Part shown: one piece after another, positions 7,604 through 14,781 of the stretch
Layout: each line of letters starts with the position of its first letter
How positions within the stretch are numbered: the stretch's first letter is position 1
NCBI GenBank assembly: GCA_024227565.1
Contig: JAAEUE010000081.1
Coordinates: 1-64,000 of the forward strand
From: Alphaproteobacteria bacterium
GTDB taxonomy: Bacteria; Pseudomonadota; Alphaproteobacteria; Rhizobiales; CAJQND01
DNA length: 64,000 bases
Direction of reading: 5' to 3'
The notes under the pieces: generated by a model
Databases searched by the model: none
What the model saw: only the letters and a program-made list of their open reading frames with translations
What the model was told of the DNA's origin: nothing
Translations under genes and position numbers: made by a program

Positions 7604-9379
7604 TCAGGCACCGGCTTGCGGGCGCATGTCGGCCGGGTCGATGCCAGCCACTTCAACCGGCTTCTTCATGGCATCGCGGCGGAACGGCTCGCCCAGTTCC
7701 TGGTTCAAAATCACTTCGATAAAGGTGGTGACACCGTCAGCCTGCGCCTTGCAGGATTCCTCAAGGGCTGAGGTCAGCTCGGCTTGAGTTCTCACACTCA
7801 CGCCCTTCAGGCCGCAACCTTCGGCAACCTTGGCGTAGCTCAAGTGCGGGTCAAGCTCGGTGCCCACGAAGTTGTCTTCGTACCACAAGGTGGTGTTGCG
7901 CTTCTCAGCACCCCACTGATAGTTGCGGAAGATCACCATGGTGATCGAAGGCCACTCGTCGCGGCCGATCGAGCTCATTTCGCTCATGGAGATGCCGAAG
8001 GCACCGTCACCGGCAAACCCAACAACAGGAACATCCGGGCAGCCGATCTTGGCGCCGATAATGGCCGGGAAGCCATAACCGCACGGACCAAACAGGCCAG
8101 GAGCCAGATACTTGCGGCTCTTTTCAAAGGCCGGATAGGCATTGCCGATGGCGCAGTTGTTGCCGATGTCAGATGAGATGATCGCATCCTTCGGCAGGCC
8201 GTCCTGAATGGCGCGCCATGCCATGCGCGGGCTCATGCGATCTGAATCGCGGTCGCGTGCGCGCTGGTTCCAGCTCGTGCCCGGATCGTCATCTTCATGG
8301 TCCATGCCGGAAAGCGCCTGGCGCCAGGCCGACTTGGTCTGGTGGATAAGCTGCTCACGCTCTTTACGGCCGTCATTGCCTGCGCTTGAAGTGAGCTGAG
8401 CCAGAATCTGCTCGGCCACCTGCTTGGCGTCGCCTTCAATGCCAACGGCGACCTTCTTGGTGAGACCAATGCGGTCAGCGTTGATGTCCACCTGAATGAT
8501 CTTGGCGTCCTTGGGCCAATAGTCGATGCCATAGCCTGGCAGGGTGGAGAACGGGTTCAGCCGGGTGCCGAGGGCCAACACAACGTCGGCCTTGTTGATC
8601 AGCTCCATGCCGGCCTTCGAGCCGTTGTAGCCCAGCGGACCGCAAGAAAGCGGGTGGCTGCCGGGGAACGCATCATTGTGCTGGTAGTTGCAGCACACAG
8701 GGGCAGTCAAACGCTCAGCCAGGTTCTTGGAGGCTTCAATGCCGCCAGCAAGAACAACGCCGGCACCGTTCAGGATGGCCGGGAACTTGGCTTCCGACAA
8801 AAGCTTGGCAGCGGCAGCAATAGCTTCTTTACCGCCGGTCGGGCGCTCAAAGCGCACGATCTGCGGCAGCTCAATATCCACAACCTGTGTCCAGTAGTCA
8901 CGCGGCACGTTGATTTGCGCCGGGGCAGAACCGCGCCAGGCTTTCAAGATCACCCGGTTCAGCACTTCAGCAACGCGGGTCGGGTCGCGAACTTCTTCCT
9001 GGTAGCAGACCATTTCGCGGAACATGGCCATTTGCTCAACTTCCTGGAAGCCGCCCTGGCCAATGGTCTTGTTGGCCGCCTGCGGGGTGACCAGCAACAT
9101 CGGGGTGTGGTTCCAGTAAGCGGTTTTAACGGCGGTCACAAAACCGGTGACGCCAGGACCGTTCTGGGCAATTGCCATGCCCATTTTGCCGGTGGAGCGG
9201 GTGTAGCCGTCGCAAATCAGGCCGCCATTGGTTTCGTGGGCCACGTCCCAGAACTGAATGCCGGCCCTGGGGAAAAGGTCGGAAATCGGCATAAAGGCCG
9301 AGCCGATAATGCCGAAGGCATGCTCGATGCCGTGCATTTGCAGGACCTTAACGAAGGCCTCTTCTGTAGTCATTTTCAT
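7604..9379 (-). CDS. xsc: sulfoacetaldehyde acetyltransferase
   Basis: A 591-residue thiamine-diphosphate enzyme that converts sulfoacetaldehyde and phosphate to acetyl phosphate and sulfite, the key desulfonation step in taurine and related C2-sulfonate catabolism. Three ThDP-enzyme domains are present: N-terminal pyrimidine-binding (GIEHAFGIIGSAFMPISDLF, with Glu in VAHETNGG), central domain, and C-terminal pyrophosphate-binding with GDGAFGISMSEMSSIGRDE leading to the N-Y-Q-W-G Mg-binding region. Length matches the family. AAGGA lies 12 bp upstream of ATG. The usual partners (pta, taurine transaminase/dehydrogenase, tauABC) are not in the window. Confidence 0.92.
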   Translation of the reverse strand: MKMTTEEAFVKVLQMHGIEHAFGIIGSAFMPISDLFPRAGIQFWDVAHETNGGLICDGYTRSTGKMGMAIAQNGPGVTGFVTAVKTAYWNHTPMLLVTPQAANKTIGQGGFQEVEQMAMFREMVCYQEEVRDPTRVAEVLNRVILKAWRGSAPAQINVPRDYWTQVVDIELPQIVRFERPTGGKEAIAAAAKLLSEAKFPAILNGAGVVLAGGIEASKNLAERLTAPVCCNYQHNDAFPGSHPLSCGPLGYNGSKAGMELINKADVVLALGTRLNPFSTLPGYGIDYWPKDAKIIQVDINADRIGLTKKVAVGIEGDAKQVAEQILAQLTSSAGNDGRKEREQLIHQTKSAWRQALSGMDHEDDDPGTSWNQRARDRDSDRMSPRMAWRAIQDGLPKDAIISSDIGNNCAIGNAYPAFEKSRKYLAPGLFGPCGYGFPAIIGAKIGCPDVPVVGFAGDGAFGISMSEMSSIGRDEWPSITMVIFRNYQWGAEKRNTTLWYEDNFVGTELDPHLSYAKVAEGCGLKGVSVRTQAELTSALEESCKAQADGVTTFIEVILNQELGEPFRRDAMKKPVEVAGIDPADMRPQAGA

Positions 9380-9463
9380 TGGGACGCATCCTTCTAGAAG
9401 CTGCCGGGCCTCTGCCCGTTTGCCGTGTTTTGCGAGTTAAACCAAAAAAGGCGCGCGCAGGCG

Positions 9464-9476
9464 ACGCAAATTGCGT
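9464..9476. promoter_or_regulatory. possible operator upstream of xsc
   Basis: ACGCAA-A-TTGCGT, a perfect 6-bp inverted repeat with one central base, lies 85 bp upstream of the xsc start. Size and position fit a repressor operator, but no regulator is adjacent to pair it with. Confidence 0.3.
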
Positions 9477-9642
9477 TCTGCGGGACCTAAATTTCGAATG
9501 GTGAAATCAACATAGGAACTTGCCTGGCCCCATTGTAGGTCCAGATTAGAATGATGTCAGTGCCAGTTTGGCCCCAGAGCGCCATCGCTGCTGGATGCCT
9601 GCCTACGTAGGCATGACGGTAGACACACCCGCATCCCTGAAT

Positions 9643-9727
9643 CTCCCGCGCCCCTGCGAAAGCAGGGGCCCATAGCTCGGAGCGAATGGTTGGCTCGCAT
9701 GGATCCCTGCTTTCGCAGGGATGCGGG
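9643..9727. repeat. 85-bp palindromic intergenic element, copy 1
   Basis: The element has a hairpin at each end: CCCCTGC-GAAA-GCAGGGG at the left and ATCCCTGC-TTTC-GCAGGGAT at the right. A second copy at 61672-61756 differs at roughly ten positions, mainly in the middle. The gene-free stretch 9380-9883 otherwise holds the xsc upstream region and the adjoining heptamer array. Such elements are dispersed in alphaproteobacterial intergenic regions. Confidence 0.85.
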
Positions 9728-9759
9728 GGGATTGAGGGGCGCGGGGCGTGCAGGAGTGC

Positions 9760-9813
9760 GGGAGGCGGGAGGCGGGAGGCGGGAGGCGGGAGGCGGGAGG
9801 CGGGAGGCGGGAG
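9760..9813. repeat. GGGAGGC heptamer tandem array
   Basis: Seven perfect head-to-tail copies of GGGAGGC (starts at 9760, 9767, 9774, 9781, 9788, 9795, 9802) plus a partial eighth. It follows the palindromic element by about 30 bp of G-rich sequence and precedes the 3' end of the flavoprotein gene. All-purine on one strand except one C per unit, so slippage or G-quadruplex formation is possible. Confidence 0.9.
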
Positions 9814-9883
9814 AGGCAGGGGTGCGGGAGATCGCGTCTGGGGCAACATGAGTTTAGGTGGAGCAATCCGGCCTCAACTCGCC

Positions 9884-11842
9884 CTAAACCGACCGGCCTG
9901 CCAGGGCGCCCTCGGCGAAGGCTGTGTGCAGGTGGCGCGGTGCGCGGCAATCGCCAATCACCTTGAGGGGAAAATCGCGGGCTTCCAGCGCCTCGGCAAG
10001 CTGGTTCACCACCTGGTTGCCGCGCCAGTTGACCAACACGTCCACGCCTTCGATTGCCGCTTCCAAACCAGAGTAGATGTTGCGCGTTACAATCGTTGAA
10101 CCCTCGGCCCGCACCACCTCCTCGCAAGGCCGGAACACGGCCCCGCCGGAGAGGAAGCGTTTGTAGAGCGGTGTGCGGATGTTGGGATTGACCATCTCGC
10201 CCACCGTGAAGTCAGTGCTGATCACCGTGATGCGGTTGTTTTCAAGCGCCAGGTCCGCCGCCGAAAGCCCTGCACGGCCACCGCCCTCATCCACAACCAA
10301 AATATGTTGGCCCGATGGAGGTTGCTCCAAGATTTCCCACGGCGATGAGGCTTGGATGTTCGCGTCATCAAGTCCGGGCAAGGCTGGCGGCGCGGCGGGG
10401 GTTGAACCGGTTGCCAGGATCACGCTGTCAAACTCCAGATCCGAAATGTCGCCTGGCTCCACCGCCGTGTTCCTGCGCACCTGCACCTGCAGCTTGGTGA
10501 GTTGCCCCTCAAACCAGTCGAGTGAACGGGAAAACTCCTGTGTCTGCGGCGCCTTGGCCCAGAGGCGGAACTGGCCGCCAAGCTCTTCGCCGGCCTCATA
10601 GAGGACCACCTGATGGCCCCGTTCTGCGGCCACCCTGGCGGCTTCCAACCCGGCCGGCCCACCGCCGATGACCGCAACCCGCTTCGCCTTTCCGGCGGCC
10701 GTCTGCGGGCCCCAGTCAAGCTCCCGGGCAGCTTCGGGGTTGTGCATGCAGCGCACGGTTTTCGCCTCAGTGGCGTTGGAAATACACAAATTGGCCCCAA
10801 CACAAGGACGGATGTCGTCGAGGCGGTTCTCTTTCACCTTCTTCACAATGTCCGGATCGGCAATATGGGCCCGGGTCATCCCCACCATGTCGGCCTCGCC
10901 CTTGACCAGGATCTGCTCGGCCATGCGCGGGTCCGTCACCCGGCCTGAGGTAAAGACCGGAATGCCAACCTTGGCCTTGATCGCGGCCGCCAGAGGCACA
11001 TAGAGCCCGTGGGGCGCCGGCGTCGGCGGCCAGTGTTCCATGCGCATGATACGGTCATAGTTGGTGCCCGCCACCACATTGAGATAGTCGAGTTTGCCCG
11101 CCGCACACAGCAGTGGCGCAATGGTTTCCATATCAGTTTGGGTGAGCCCACCCTCGGTGCGTTCATCGCCGGGCAGGCGCAGGCCCACGATGCAGTCTGC
11201 TCCGGCCGCGTCCCGAACCGCATCAATCAGCTCTGTAGCAAAACGCATCCGGTTCTCCAGCGGGCCGCCATAGTCATCCTCACGCTTGTTGGTGAGCGGA
11301 GAGAGAAACGCGGCCGGCAGCTGCCCGAAGGCGCCAAGAATTTCGACCCCATCAAGCCCGCCGGCCCGAACCCGTGTGGCCGCTGTTGCATAGGCCCCAA
11401 TCACCTCGTCGATCATCGCCTTGGTCATGACCTCGGGCATCTCGCGCACCAGCTGCGAGGGCACCGCTGATGGCGCCCAAAGCGGGCGACCCAGGTCCTG
11501 GTCGTTCACCGTGGCTGCGGCATGGCCAAGCTGTATGAGAAACCGTCCCCCCTCCTCATGGATCGCCTCAGCCAGGCGCTTGTAGGTGTCGACGATTTCC
11601 GGCTTGGTGTTGTCCAGGGAGCGGCCAGCCCCAACGCTCCCTGTGGCATGAACTGCGGCGGAGCCGCTCACCTGAAGTCCGGCTCCGCCCCGGGCCCGGG
11701 CGCGCTGGTAGGCGATGTAGGCATCGCTCACCAAGCCATCCTTCTCAACGCCGGGCACATGAGCTGTGACCAGCGCCCGGTTGCGGATGGTCTTGGGGCC
11801 GATTTGTAGCGGCGATAGAAGGTGTTTGAGTTGTTCAGCCAC
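9884..11842 (-). CDS. OYE-type NADH:flavin oxidoreductase with FAD domain
   Basis: A 652-residue enzyme of the trimethylamine dehydrogenase / 2,4-dienoyl-CoA reductase / N-methylproline demethylase family. Residues 1-340 form the FMN-binding barrel (LLSPLQIGPKTIRNR, LIQLGHA, DDYGGPLENRMRF). The Fe-S segment is CVGANLC...RCMHNP, in which the second cysteine of the usual C-x2-C-x2-C...C set is Ala. From about residue 370 a Rossmann domain follows (RVAVIGGGPAGLEAARVAA). Start is GTG at 11842 with AGAGGA ahead; a TTG at 11860 is less likely. Likely substrate is an N-methylated or unsaturated compound, by family only. Confidence 0.82.
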   Translation of the reverse strand: MAEQLKHLLSPLQIGPKTIRNRALVTAHVPGVEKDGLVSDAYIAYQRARARGGAGLQVSGSAAVHATGSVGAGRSLDNTKPEIVDTYKRLAEAIHEEGGRFLIQLGHAAATVNDQDLGRPLWAPSAVPSQLVREMPEVMTKAMIDEVIGAYATAATRVRAGGLDGVEILGAFGQLPAAFLSPLTNKREDDYGGPLENRMRFATELIDAVRDAAGADCIVGLRLPGDERTEGGLTQTDMETIAPLLCAAGKLDYLNVVAGTNYDRIMRMEHWPPTPAPHGLYVPLAAAIKAKVGIPVFTSGRVTDPRMAEQILVKGEADMVGMTRAHIADPDIVKKVKENRLDDIRPCVGANLCISNATEAKTVRCMHNPEAARELDWGPQTAAGKAKRVAVIGGGPAGLEAARVAAERGHQVVLYEAGEELGGQFRLWAKAPQTQEFSRSLDWFEGQLTKLQVQVRRNTAVEPGDISDLEFDSVILATGSTPAAPPALPGLDDANIQASSPWEILEQPPSGQHILVVDEGGGRAGLSAADLALENNRITVISTDFTVGEMVNPNIRTPLYKRFLSGGAVFRPCEEVVRAEGSTIVTRNIYSGLEAAIEGVDVLVNWRGNQVVNQLAEALEARDFPLKVIGDCRAPRHLHTAFAEGALAGRSV

Positions 11843-11978
11843 CGGGCTACGTCCTCTCAAGGTCTCGTTCCACCCACAGTGTCATGAGTGTTGAATGGTG
11901 TGAAGTCTTCACCTTGAGCCATCTGGAGCGAGGGACAAAGCGTGATAGGATGCATCTCAGAAAGCATCGGAGGCAGAC

Positions 11979-12764
11979 GTGACGGAACGAGCATCCAGAG
12001 GGCGGGCCCGCATTGGCGTTGTGGTTCCTGTGTCAAACACCAATCTTGAGCCCGACATGGGCCTGCTGCGCCCGGACGGGGTCTCGGTCCATTTCGCCCG
12101 TGCCGGCGGCTATGATCTGGACGCCGTTCCAGATTCTGATCAGATGCGCCAGTTCGCTGTGAACTCGCTCGACCGGGTGGTTTCGGATCTCTCCGCCGTG
12201 CGCCCCGACCTGGTGCTCTATGGCTGCACGTCGGCGACCCTGGCGCACGGCCCTGCCTTCGACCGTGAATTTTGCGCCAGCATCAAACAGCGCGCCGGCG
12301 TTGATGCCGCAACGGCCGCCGGCGCCCTTGTCAACGCGCTCACCTGCCTTGGGGTGCGCAAGATTGCGTTCAGCTCGCCCTATGTGGCCGCCCTGAATGG
12401 CGAAGCGATTGGCTTTCTGGCCCAATCAGGCTTTGAGACCGTTTCGCGCAAAGATGTTGAGGCCGACCTTGGCAACTACGGCCAAGGGGCGCTCAGCCCT
12501 GAAGAGGTTTACGCCCTTGGCATGGCGGCCGACAGCGCGGAGGCGGACGCCCTTGTGTTGTCGTGCACGGAGATGCGGGCCGTGGAGGCCATCGAGGCTC
12601 TTGAGCGTGACCTGGCCAAACCGGTGGTCACCAGCAATCAGGCCATGATGTTCAGTGCCGCTGTGATGCTGGGCCTGGAGCCCGCCACCGTGCCCTCGTT
12701 CGGGCGGCTCCTGTCGAATGAGGTTCTGGCCGGCGCCCAGGCGGCCGGCTTGGCCGCGGCGTGA
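11979..12764 (+). CDS. maleate isomerase / Asp-Glu racemase superfamily enzyme
   Basis: A 261-residue cytoplasmic enzyme of the family that holds maleate cis-trans isomerase and arylmalonate decarboxylase. Two cysteines characteristic of the mechanism are present: LYGCTSAT in the first half and VLSCTEMRA in the second. RIGVVVPVSNTNLEPD at the start binds one substrate carboxylate in relatives. GTG start with GGAGG 5-9 bp ahead. It is divergent from the flavoprotein and close to hyuAB, consistent with breakdown of an N-heterocycle to a C4 dicarboxylate such as maleamate or maleate; this is inference. Confidence 0.8.
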   Translation: MTERASRGRARIGVVVPVSNTNLEPDMGLLRPDGVSVHFARAGGYDLDAVPDSDQMRQFAVNSLDRVVSDLSAVRPDLVLYGCTSATLAHGPAFDREFCASIKQRAGVDAATAAGALVNALTCLGVRKIAFSSPYVAALNGEAIGFLAQSGFETVSRKDVEADLGNYGQGALSPEEVYALGMAADSAEADALVLSCTEMRAVEAIEALERDLAKPVVTSNQAMMFSAAVMLGLEPATVPSFGRLLSNEVLAGAQAAGLAAA

Positions 12765-12772
12765 CTTGGCCT

Positions 12773-12822
12773 CCTCGTCACCCCGGAATTTTGCAATTGC
12801 CCTCGTCACCCCGGAATTTTGC
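12773..12822. repeat. 22-bp direct repeat
   Basis: CCTCGTCACC followed by CCGGAATTTTGC occurs at 12773-12794 and again at 12801-12822, separated by six bases. The second copy is the left arm of the palindromic element that follows, so the first looks like a duplicated end. Confidence 0.85.
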
Positions 12823-12897
12823 GCAGCAAAATATCCGGGGCCCAGGGGCCGCAAACATCAGAGCCAACCGCCCCAGGATCCCCGCTTTCGCGGGGAT
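12801..12897. repeat. composite palindromic intergenic element
   Basis: The left hairpin pairs CCCCGGAATTTTGC with GCAAAATATCCGGGG (one bulged A, loop GCA). The right hairpin is ATCCCCGC-TTTC-GCGGGGAT at 12878-12897. The right end resembles the right hairpin of the 85-bp elements at 9643 and 61672, so this is a related member. It lies in the 364-bp gap after the isomerase gene; the rest of that gap (12946-13128) is AT-rich with nothing recognised. Confidence 0.75.
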
Positions 12898-12945
12898 GAC
12901 GGCGAAAGGGAAAGACGGTGAAAGGGGAAGACGGCGAAAGAGGGG
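12898..12945. repeat. 16-bp purine-rich tandem array
   Basis: Three consecutive 16-bp units of the form GACGGYGAAAGRGRRR begin exactly where the right hairpin of the preceding palindromic element ends. Confidence 0.85.
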
Positions 12946-13128
12946 GGAGAATTATTGCCACTTTATAGTTGATAATTATGCAGTTTCCGCAAGATTTCTG
13001 TTCATGTTCAGGCGCGGATTTCTGCCAAAAACAGCGATTCTGCGAAACGAACCCAAATTCACGTAAGACACTGTTTAAGTGCGTCTAATCGGGCTATATA
13101 GACCTTTTAGTTGAGTTTTTTCGTTCAT

Positions 13129-14781
13129 CTAGTCAAAACCATACACCTCCGCCGCCTCAGCTTCGGTTATGTAGCCACGCTTCAGGTCCTCGGCAATCGC
13201 TTCGCGGGCCCGCGCTTTCGGATCGCCAAAGCCGCCGCCGCCGGGCGTGTGCATGATGAACGTCTCACCAGGCGAAAGCTCAAACTCCCCTTTGCCGGAC
13301 AACACCTCCCCGGAGCTGAAGGAGATGTGGCCGCACGCCCCCTCCCCGCCGCCGGCGCGGCCACGGGCGGGATACTTGACCCGCTCCAGCGACAGGAACA
13401 CCGCTGCCGGCGCCCCTTCTGAGCTCTCCAGTTCCAGGGTTTGGCCAAGCCCGCCCCGGAACTGCCCGGCGCCGCCCGAACCTGGCCTGAGTTCGCGCCT
13501 GTGAACGATCAGCGGCGCCACGCTTTCGGTGATCTCAACCTGGGTGCCCCAAACCCCGCTGGGGTAGGCGGTCGCCGACAGGCCATCCTTTGCAGGCCGG
13601 GCACCGGTGCCGCCGTTGTGGGTGAGCTCCACCGCGAACGCGGTGGCAGTGTTGCGCACCCCGGTGTTGGGCAGGTTGCGCATGGGCACATCGTACATGC
13701 ACGAGGCCCCTTCGGCGGGCACTTGGTCCGGCAGCGCTTGCGTCAGGCAGCCGAAGACGAGATCAGGCATGAGCTGGCCAATGGTGTGCCGCATGGCCAC
13801 CGGCGCGGGGAACTGGGCATTCACGATGCAGCCCTCCGGCGCGGTCACCTTGAACGGGGCAAGCGAGCCGGCGTTGTTCGGCATGTCAGATCCCACAATG
13901 CAGCGGATGCCAAACACCGCATAGGCGGTGGCATAGTTGAGCGGAACGTTGATGCCGAACTTGGAGCAAGCCGACGAGCCTGCCATGTCCAGCATCATCT
14001 CCCGGTCCGTCACCGTGAGCTTGGCCTTCAGGTCGATCTCGAAGTCATATCCGTCCAATTTCAGGTCGTAGAGATAGTCCCCGTTCGGCACCGCGGAAAT
14101 GGCATCGCCGGCGGCCTTCAGGGAGGTGTCGATGATGTGGTCTGAAAGCTGGCTCAGATCCTCCACGCCGAACTCGGCCATCATGTCGACCAGCCGCGAA
14201 CAGCCCACATCGCAGCTCGCCATCAGGGCGTAGGCATCCCCCTCGTTCTGCACCGGCTCGCGCGAGTTGGCCTTGATGATGTCGATCAGCATCCGGTTGA
14301 CCACGCCCCTGTCGGCCAGCTTGACCGGTGGCAGGAACAGGCCCTCGTCATGAACGTCCATGCCCTCCGGCCCCATGCCCCGGCCGCCAAGGTCGATCAG
14401 GTGCGAGGTGCACGACGACAGGCCCACAACCTTGCCGCCGAGAAAGGCCGGCTGAACGATCAGAAAGTCGTTCAGATGGCCAGAGCCGATCCAGGGATCG
14501 TTGGTGAGATAGACATCCCCCGGCGCCATGGTGTCCACGGGGAAGTAGTTGAGCATGATGGCCACCGCTTCGGCCATGGTGTTGATGTGGCCTGGAGTGC
14601 CGGTCACCGCCTGGGCCAGCATGCGGCCCTGCAGGTCGAAGATGCCGGCGGAGATGTCCCCGCACTCGCGCACAATCGGCGAAAACGCGGTTCGGATCAG
14701 AACCTGCCCCTGTTCCTCAACCACGCCAATGAGGCGGTTCCACATCACCTGGAGATCGATGCTTGAGAGGGATTTAGCCAT
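13129..14781 (-). CDS. hyuB: hydantoinase B / oxoprolinase family subunit
   Basis: A 550-residue subunit of an ATP-dependent N-methylhydantoinase/5-oxoprolinase-type or related hydrolase. Family signatures: RECGDISAGIFDLQGRMLAQ, TPGHINTMAEAV, FPVDTMAPGDVYLTNDPW and, near the end, FIMHTPGGGGFGDPKARA. The start at 14781 overlaps the hyuA stop by 8 bp, so the two are translationally coupled and presumably form one complex. Exact substrate (hydantoin, oxoproline, or another cyclic amide) is not fixed by sequence. Confidence 0.88.
   Translation of the reverse strand: MAKSLSSIDLQVMWNRLIGVVEEQGQVLIRTAFSPIVRECGDISAGIFDLQGRMLAQAVTGTPGHINTMAEAVAIMLNYFPVDTMAPGDVYLTNDPWIGSGHLNDFLIVQPAFLGGKVVGLSSCTSHLIDLGGRGMGPEGMDVHDEGLFLPPVKLADRGVVNRMLIDIIKANSREPVQNEGDAYALMASCDVGCSRLVDMMAEFGVEDLSQLSDHIIDTSLKAAGDAISAVPNGDYLYDLKLDGYDFEIDLKAKLTVTDREMMLDMAGSSACSKFGINVPLNYATAYAVFGIRCIVGSDMPNNAGSLAPFKVTAPEGCIVNAQFPAPVAMRHTIGQLMPDLVFGCLTQALPDQVPAEGASCMYDVPMRNLPNTGVRNTATAFAVELTHNGGTGARPAKDGLSATAYPSGVWGTQVEITESVAPLIVHRRELRPGSGGAGQFRGGLGQTLELESSEGAPAAVFLSLERVKYPARGRAGGGEGACGHISFSSGEVLSGKGEFELSPGETFIMHTPGGGGFGDPKARAREAIAEDLKRGYITEAEAAEVYGFD

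Noticed and set aside
9487..10127. Long frames rich in Pro/Leu/Ser repeats over the heptamer array
   Set aside because: They are reading frames through GGGAGGC repeats and the palindromic element and overlap the end of the flavoprotein gene.
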